Positions 57,331 to 64,000 of a stretch of 64,000 nt of DNA are shown here, piece by piece (positions within the stretch are counted from its first letter, which is position 1; every line of letters begins with the position of its first letter). Position numbers and translations under genes: made by a program. The notes under the pieces are model-generated. The model made no database searches and had not been told where the DNA came from. It worked only from the letters and a program-made list of their open reading frames with translations. The stretch lies in contig OY282605.1 of the NCBI GenBank assembly GCA_958298945.1, positions 30,110,811-30,174,810 on the forward strand, given 5' to 3'. Source of the DNA: Atherix ibis (lineage: Eukaryota; Arthropoda; Insecta; Diptera; Athericidae).

Positions 57331-59989
57331 TTATAGCGTATTAGTGCCAAAATTTTTATGTTCTGAGGCTTATAGCATCGTTTTGTTAGAATTTTATTTA
57401 GTCCTGCTTAAAATTGTTAAGTTGAAGCCAAGGTAATTATGGCGGTTATATTTGAGAGTCACAGTTTCTCTGTTTTAATTTTTAAAGGTGTGGCACCTTG
57501 AGACCAACATACTCAAAAGACAGACACTTTTTGCAGATATAATGGATTTATCATACCGAATTTTGTATTTATGGAGCCCCATATATAGAAATTTTACTTA
57601 TTAACGTGGCCACTAGACGAGAAATTAGCTTTATCATCGAAGACAAGTACATTCTTACAGTGCAAAATGTGACTACCTTAGAGTTACCACTTTTATAATA
57701 AATTTTATTAATTTATGATAGTATTACTTTTTATAATATGGCAATTTATTATCTAAATAAATAGATTTTTATTCATAAGTTTTTTAAATAGCTATAAAAT
57801 TACAAGGATATATTAATCGAAATTTAAAATGGATATTTCGATATATTCATAATTTTTCTAATTTAATATTACTTAAAGTTTTGTTCAAGAAAAAATAATT
57901 ACCGAAAATTTTCTCTTTTCTAAATATTTACTATAAAACAAGATAAATACTTAGTTCGCAAAAATGCATAAGAGTTTGAAAGGATATTAAAACATAGTTA
58001 ATTTATGCATTTATATTCGACAAAATGGTAAATAAATAAGAACATTAAAAACAAGATAAATTAAATTTACTGTTTAAAGTACCAATTCTTTATAAAATAG
58101 ACGAAATTTTAAAATGTTTTATTTCTCAATGGCAAAATAAAAATTTAAATTAAAAAACTTAAGAAAAAAATTACCCATTTTAAACCCTATTGAACCACAA
58201 AATGTACGTAAAATGGTATTTCGAAAACATTTAATTTCCCATCATTAGCGTAGTCTACACGTGCATTAGGCTAAGGTTAAATAGCCTAAAAAAGAGCCAA
58301 CCTGATTTTCATCGATTTAGTTAATAAGTTTTTCAATTTACCAAATTGCCATCAATTTAATAAAAGGTACTCTTAAGGAGCAAAAAGAAAAGGAAGAGAA
58401 GAGAATGAAATCAAAAAAAAAAGGAGACGAAAGGAAGAAGGTGGAATAGCTGTCATGGGACTTGTTAGTATGGGAAAAACTAATTTCTAAGGGATAAGGG
58501 GAAATATCCTTTGGATTTGTTATCTCTACTCGCTTAAATGAACAATGAATGGTGAATGGATGCTCAGCTCAGCTATGGAACACCTGTGACAACATTTACT
58601 TTTGGTTTTTCAATTTGTATTATATAGCCTCGAAAAGGGCATTTAGCATCGAATGCTCAATATTAGGACGATGCGTCCTTCAGATAAAGTGCTTCTTCGA
58701 ATAGAATTGTTTTTGGCAACTTGAATTCAAGTTAATTTTGGTAATTTGATTTCATGACACTGATTTGATTTTAACTAATTTTCATCGTTCAACCAAATTA
58801 CTTCTAGTACATTCTTAAAAGTTGGAAATTTTTTTAGGACCATCTTCCCACCATTACTCTCATTATTGACTACACTTTACATTTATTCGTTAGTAACTTT
58901 AATATTCTCGGTCGTATTTCTACGATCAAATTAGAAATGAAATTCTACAAATTGGAACTAATTTTCACCTTTCGACAGTATACATTTGGCAAATAAATTT
59001 ACCAACCTGGGAATTAGACACTGCACTGCGGCCAATCGGAAATCAATTGAATTCGAATCAAGCTTGGATTTTTCATGAAAAATCACAAATTCAATCGGAA
59101 ATAAGAAATACTGTTACAAAAAAATTATTCTTGGTATAGGGGAACAGAAAATCATCGAAGTACAGAAAATTTATTACATATTTTCTTAGATGGGCTGCGT
59201 ACATTTTAACCTTGAACAAAAAATTTTCGACAAGAAGTCCGTATGTATTCAATCAAGAAGTACCAATATTGTAGAATATTTCTTATAAAAGTTTATATAC
59301 ACACAGAAAATAAAAATTAAAAAAAAAAGTACAATAATAAATTTCTGATAAAATTTCATTTACATTCAAATTGAAATAAATTGTAATTAAATGCAGAGAA
59401 AAAAAACAATAATCATAAACATAATAAGAAAAATATATCCAACAACATCGTATAAATAATAATAATGTTCTCATTTGGAAGAATAAAAATAAGTACAATA
59501 TTTTCCATTTCGTATTTAACAAGCTTATACATTTATTGTAGTTATATTCGCATGGACTGTATTATAGTACTCGTATTGTATGAAAAGTTCCTTTTGTATT
59601 CGATAATGATATCCTGGAATTTGATAATTCTAATAGTGTGCCCTGTATAGTCACAGCGGGGATTGGTATTAAATCTGTGGGAGGTATAAAATAGCAACAT
59701 TAAATTATAAGCCAACACCTTAAAGCTCTGAAACCATAGAGTGTTATATAAAACTGTAGGTGGTATATTATATGAGTGCTCTTGGTAACAAAACGGAGCA
59801 AAAGGAGAAATTATTAAAAATTACCGGAAACCAAATTGAGTAAAAATTAAAATAAAACACAGGTAAAAAACTTCATTTATAATTTATATGGAAATTTTTG
59901 GAAAAGTCCGCATATGCGTATGAGTTTTGAAAAAATATATATTATTTGTTAACAACGATATTTGTTTGATTATTTGTTATTATATTATA
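57331..59989. other. stretch without a supported gene
   Basis: AT-rich, with a purine-rich run at about 58375-58445. 57331-57660 is less AT-rich and may hold more of the adjacent relic, but I cannot align it. Confidence 0.4.
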
Positions 59990-61480
59990 AAAGGCTATTT
60001 ATTTTGCAGTTTGGAAAGTAGAGCCCTGTCATTATAAAATTATTAAATAAATATTTTATTTGGGCTTTATTTTATTTGAATATAAGCTTTGTCATTTAAA
60101 GGAAAGAATTTTTTACTATGCAAAAAAATTATGAAATTGGAAGTGGTGATTTGGCGGCATCCACGTATCGACCTTTAAGAGGCGAAAATCTTCTTCAGCG
60201 ACAGAAAGCTAGACCTCTGTAAACCCACAAAAGACTGTCAAAAAACTTTTGTAAGGGCGAAAAATTACTGCCTGGTGTGCATTTCGGTCTGAAAAAATTT
60301 CTTTGAAAATGAAAAACGAGAAACTTACCATCAATTTAATTTAAGTCTAAATTTAAAAAGTTTATTATTGAGCTTACCTGATTTTAGCAATACGAGGTCT
60401 GTTCAAAAGGTATCGCGAATTTTGTGTTTTTTCAAAAATTATTTATTTATTCATGAATATCTATTTTGTTCCCTTCAAAGTAATCCCTACCAGATATTAT
60501 ACACTTGTGCCAACATATTTTTCAATCCTCGAAGCATTTCAAGAATTCATATTTTGTGATCTTGTTCAGCTCCTCCTTCGATGCCGTCTTTATTTCCTCA
60601 GTCGTAGCGTAGCGTCGTCCTTTCATGAGGCTCTTCAGTTTCGAAAATAAGAAAAAGTTACAGGGGGCCAGATCTAGGGAATACGGTGGATGCGGTATTA
60701 TTAGTGTGTTGTTTTTGGTCATAAATGGCAAAATCCAATTTTTGTTCTTTCACAAATCCGGACGTTTCTGGCGCATTGCTTCCAGGAACCCAAAGCCTCT
60801 GCAATCGGAGAAAACTGTAAACAAAACCTTCACATTTGAACGAACTTGGCGCGCTTTTTTCGGTCTTGGCTTGTGCGGCAGCTTCCATTGGGATGATTGA
60901 GCTTTGGTTTCTACGTCATAAACCTATGATTCGTCACCAGTTATGACCCTCTGGAACAAATTTGGGTCATCGCAGACAGACTCCAACAGCTCCTTCGCAA
61001 TGTTAATGCGATGATATTTTTGCTCGAAATTGAGCAAAAATCGAAGACGAGCCAAAACACGCGCAAACAAAGCAGCTGTCAAAACTGAACTGAAGATTCA
61101 AAATGGCCGAACTTGTCGGCATAAGAAAAAGACATGAGTAAAAACATAACATCACAAAAATCGAATATACGTAACCAGCGGATATTTAAAATTTACCATA
61201 CTTTTTGAACAGACCTCGTATGTTATCAGAAACTACAAAATAAAACAAATTTTGACTTTATTGCACGAAAAGTTCTTATGACGCGTAAATTCGAAATTTT
61301 GCTAATGCCAATTCGCCTCCAAGGTTTGATAACGTTGGCTTCTTTTTTCAGACTATATAAATAATTGTAACTACCAAAATATTTTTTTTAAATTTAACAG
61401 CATTCAAAATAATATTCGAATTGTAGCCCAAACAAAATATGCGAAAGAGTCATCAAAAATTATATTAAAAGTATGAGTCC
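59990..61480 (+). pseudogene. IS630/Tc1-mariner-like transposase remnant, split by a mariner
   Basis: Left part (to 60390, plus strand): KITAWCAFRSEKI (about 60270), the VTVWCALWAGGIIG region. Right part (from 61221): ANSPPRFDNVGFFFQTI (about 61309-61355), the NWPPRSCDLTPLDYFLW region, and ICERVIKNYIKSMSPV (about 61430-61490), the C-terminus. The mariner copy 3 lies between the two at a TA. The start (59998-60050) shows the TTTTGCAGTTTGGAAAGTAG motif shared with the copies at 14.6 and 42.9 kb. Confidence 0.6.
60391..61220 (-). mobile_element. short mariner copy 3, N-terminal DNA-binding region deleted
   Basis: TA, then CGAGGTCTGTTCAAAA on the left and the complement with TA on the right: both ends are complete. 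Minus-strand transposase pieces include LLQFRAKISSH-like and KELLESVCDD (about 61000), VITGDES (Asp 1), KAQSSQWKLPHKPRPKKARQ, then NNTLIIPHPPYSLDLAPCNF (Asp 3 now Asn), SLMKGRRYATTEEIKTASKE (60640-60580) and ITKYEFLKCFEDW. Stops and small deletions are present. The junction that removes the HTH region is the same as in copies 1 and 2. Confidence 0.85.
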
Positions 61481-61639
61481 TGTAAGAATTTTTTTTGAGA
61501 GCTATTTGAATAACATTAATAATAAAAATATTATGGCAAAATTAGTGCAATTTAATTAGATAAAAATTATCTTAAAGTCTGAACGAAAAATATACTTAAT
61601 TTAAATTCACTTTAGAAAGCAGTAAATTGGATAATTCCT

Positions 61640-62720
61640 GACTAAAAATTTTCTTAATTAATAAAAATACAAAAAAAAAATTCTTTCTTCAATACAAAAA
61701 AAATGCAAAAAATTTACATTCTCTTTTTAAATAAAAAATTTATAATTTTGATACAAAAATATTACAGAAATTTTAATACAAATTTTACGAAACTTTTAAT
61801 AGAATAATTTTACAAAATGCTTTCACAGAAAAATTTTACAAAATCCCTTAATAAAAAAATTTTGTAGAATTTTCCATACAAAAATTTTATAAAATTCTTA
61901 AAATAAAATTTTTACATTTGTGATACAAACATTTTAGAAAATTTAAACGTACAAAATTTTACAGTATTTTGAACATAAAAAATTTACAAAATTTTTTTAA
62001 TGCAAAATTTTCAAGAATTTTTAAACTCAAAAATTTTTAAATATTTTTAATACGAATTTTTTATTATAAAAATTTTGCGGTAATTTTAAAACCAAAATTT
62101 TATATTTTTAGTACAACAATTTTATAAAATTTTTAATACAAACATATTGCAATATGCTTTAAAACAAAAATTTTATAGAATTCCTTAACACAAAAATTAT
62201 ATAGACTTTTCAAAACAAAAATTTTATAGAATTTTTAAAACAAATATTTTACAGTATTTTTTTTAATACGAATTTTTTTAGTTCAAAAATTTTACAGAAT
62301 TTTGAAAAACACAAAAATTTAACAATATTTTATAACCAAAACTTTACATTTTAAGCACAAAAATTTCATAAAACTTTTAATTCAAAAATTTTATATTTAG
62401 TATGAAAATTACATTTTTTACATTTTTAGGACAAAAATTTTACAAAACTTACATTTTTAAGACAGAAATTTTACAAAACTTTTAATACAAATATTTCATA
62501 AAATTCTTTAACATAAAAATTAAAAAAAATTCATCACACAACTTTTTTTTAGAATTTTCAATAAGACAATTTTAATAAAGAATTCAAAACAAAAGTTTTA
62601 ACAATATTTTCACGATAAAAATTACAGTTTTTTACATTTTTTTATTTTAAAATTTTACCAAAATTTTTAAAGGGAAAAATTTACCGCACTTTTAGACAAA
62701 TTTATTTGTGAAAAATTTAT
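61640..62720. repeat. degenerate AT satellite, ACAAAAATTTTA core
   Basis: About 1.1 kb of units of roughly 25-35 bp around TACAAAAATTTTACAAAATT with T/A-run variation. The core is nearly palindromic. It lies between two IS630-like C-terminal relics in the same orientation. Confidence 0.75.
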
Positions 62721-62739
62721 TAAAATAACTTTGTTAAAA

Positions 62740-62880
62740 ATTCTAGATTTTATAGTTAATCTCCAAGCTTTTGATCATATAAAACTTAACCTCTGTCAAA
62801 TCATAGTCGAATTACGGCCCGAAATGTGCAAAAAAATTATCAAAAACTACTTTAAATGGATCGAGTTGTATATATAACTT
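62740..62880 (+). pseudogene. IS630/Tc1-mariner-like transposase C-terminal relic
   Basis: The plus strand reads LCQIIVELRPEMCKKIIKNY, then FKWIEL, a good match in kind to the family's AEIRPEMCEKVIENYIKRIE end. Open for about 30 codons. Confidence 0.6.
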
Positions 62881-64000
62881 TTTTAAATTTTTTTCCCAAC
62901 TAGCAAAAATTTTGTAATGCAAAAAAATCATAATTTCACTAAAATATAAAGTATAAACATTTTAAATTTAATTTTACTTTCAAAAGCAAAGGTTAGATAA
63001 TCTATTACCATATACTAATAATTTGGAAAAACATTTTTTTATTTAGTGTATGTTTAAAAAAAACTCTCTTGGGAAAGTTTTTAACATCATCCAAATAATA
63101 GTGATGTGAAATTTCAACAAGGGAAAATTGAATTGTGGAAAACTTTAATGAGCCTGAGTGTAAACACGTGGAACGACCTACAAACATTTCTGAATGGAAA
63201 AACTTTCAAGTTTAAATGGCTCATCGAGAAGGATTTTTTTTTACCGTTTGAATTGAATTGTAAACAGTACAAAACTTTGTTGGTGGGCAGAAGAATTATG
63301 TTCAACTATTGGAACAGGGTGGATAAGGGAAGCTATCAACTCAATAGTATTGACTATTCTGCCACTACAATTACATATATACTCGTATAGTAGTGCTAGC
63401 TTAACTGTGGTTCGGTTCGGATTATATTCAGTGCAATATGTTCATAGTTTTACTGTTGATAATAGATATAACCTTGTATCCTTGCGTTTGCCTAGTCACA
63501 TATGGAAGCACGTGCGGGTACGTATGTATGTACGTACCCTTATCACGATCAACTGACAAATTATGTTTTTGTTAAAGTGAAAGTTTTTGGTTATGAAATT
63601 TTCACTAAATAGAAAATAGAACACTCCTACTACCACCACCCCAACACTAAACTGAACAGCACATTATTTTTGTCTTTCCTATTCCAATGGAAAATCTATC
63701 TGCACTATTCACATGAGAATATTGTAGAATATTTATTTAACTCGTATTCTGTATATATTTATGTAGGGCCATAAGCTTAGCTCTGAGATGATAATGGAAG
63801 AACTATTATGAATCACAACAGATCCTTGTACAAATACTAAATAAGTTGTCTAACCCAAAGTGGCGCAATACGAAAGCCGTACTTGAGATGTTAATGCCAG
63901 TAACATACAATACCGAATGACAGAATGGATTCTTCAGTGAACAAAAAACCATTTCATCAATTATGAACATTTTTGAGGTGAACAGAAAATTGATAAATTC
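62881..64000. other. stretch without a supported gene
   Basis: A plus-strand frame at 63106-63390 (94 codons) has ordinary-looking composition but matches nothing I know. No splice or promoter evidence. Confidence 0.4.

Noticed and set aside
63106..63390. 94-codon plus-strand frame as a gene.
   Set aside because: No homologue recognised, no splice or promoter signals; length is within chance for this window.

Overview
This 64-kb window is very AT-rich eukaryotic DNA that looks like a transposon graveyard. I found no host gene I could support, and no rRNA, functional tRNA or CRISPR array. R1-type and Jockey-type LINEs, several mariner families, a Helitron-like element and long minisatellites point to an arthropod, most probably an insect. 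The species cannot be named from this sequence.

Layout. 0-9.6 kb: a mariner fragment, a Helitron-like element carrying a MITE-like insert, a LINE reverse-transcriptase (RT) fragment, a complete-length mariner pseudogene (5.08-6.34 kb) and a 66-bp palindrome. 9.6-12.1 kb: a decayed minus-strand R1 LINE whose internal coding segment has expanded into about 17 tandem 72-bp (24-codon) units. 13-17 kb: remnants of an IS630/Tc1-mariner-like transposase family with a WPPRSCDLTPLDYFLW signature, one of them carrying a short mariner. 20.3-21.8 kb: a degenerate satellite bounded by a perfect 24-bp hairpin and a tRNA-like B-box. 23-30 kb: an inverted repeat, a mariner remnant, a Jockey fragment, a small minisatellite and another IS630-like remnant. 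33.9-41 kb: two more mariners, a Jockey fragment and a second LINE type. 42.9-48.8 kb: an IS630-like remnant, a nearly intact irritans-type mariner with matching 29-bp terminal repeats, and two older mariner copies. 51-57 kb: a 1.9-kb minisatellite, two Jockey fragments, and a mariner with rearranged (5'/5') ends. 60-63 kb: an IS630-like remnant split by a third short mariner, then a 1.1-kb AT satellite.

The most unusual observations are these. (1) A tandem in-frame amplification of a 24-codon block inside an R1 LINE. (2) Three mariner copies lacking the same N-terminal DNA-binding region, all three inserted in other mobile elements, one of them converted to a fold-back form. (3) The same ~40-bp minisatellite at two sites 23 kb apart in opposite orientation, each on the 3' side of a Jockey fragment. 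All family assignments come from reading translations by eye; no database search was run, and boundaries of decayed elements are approximate.
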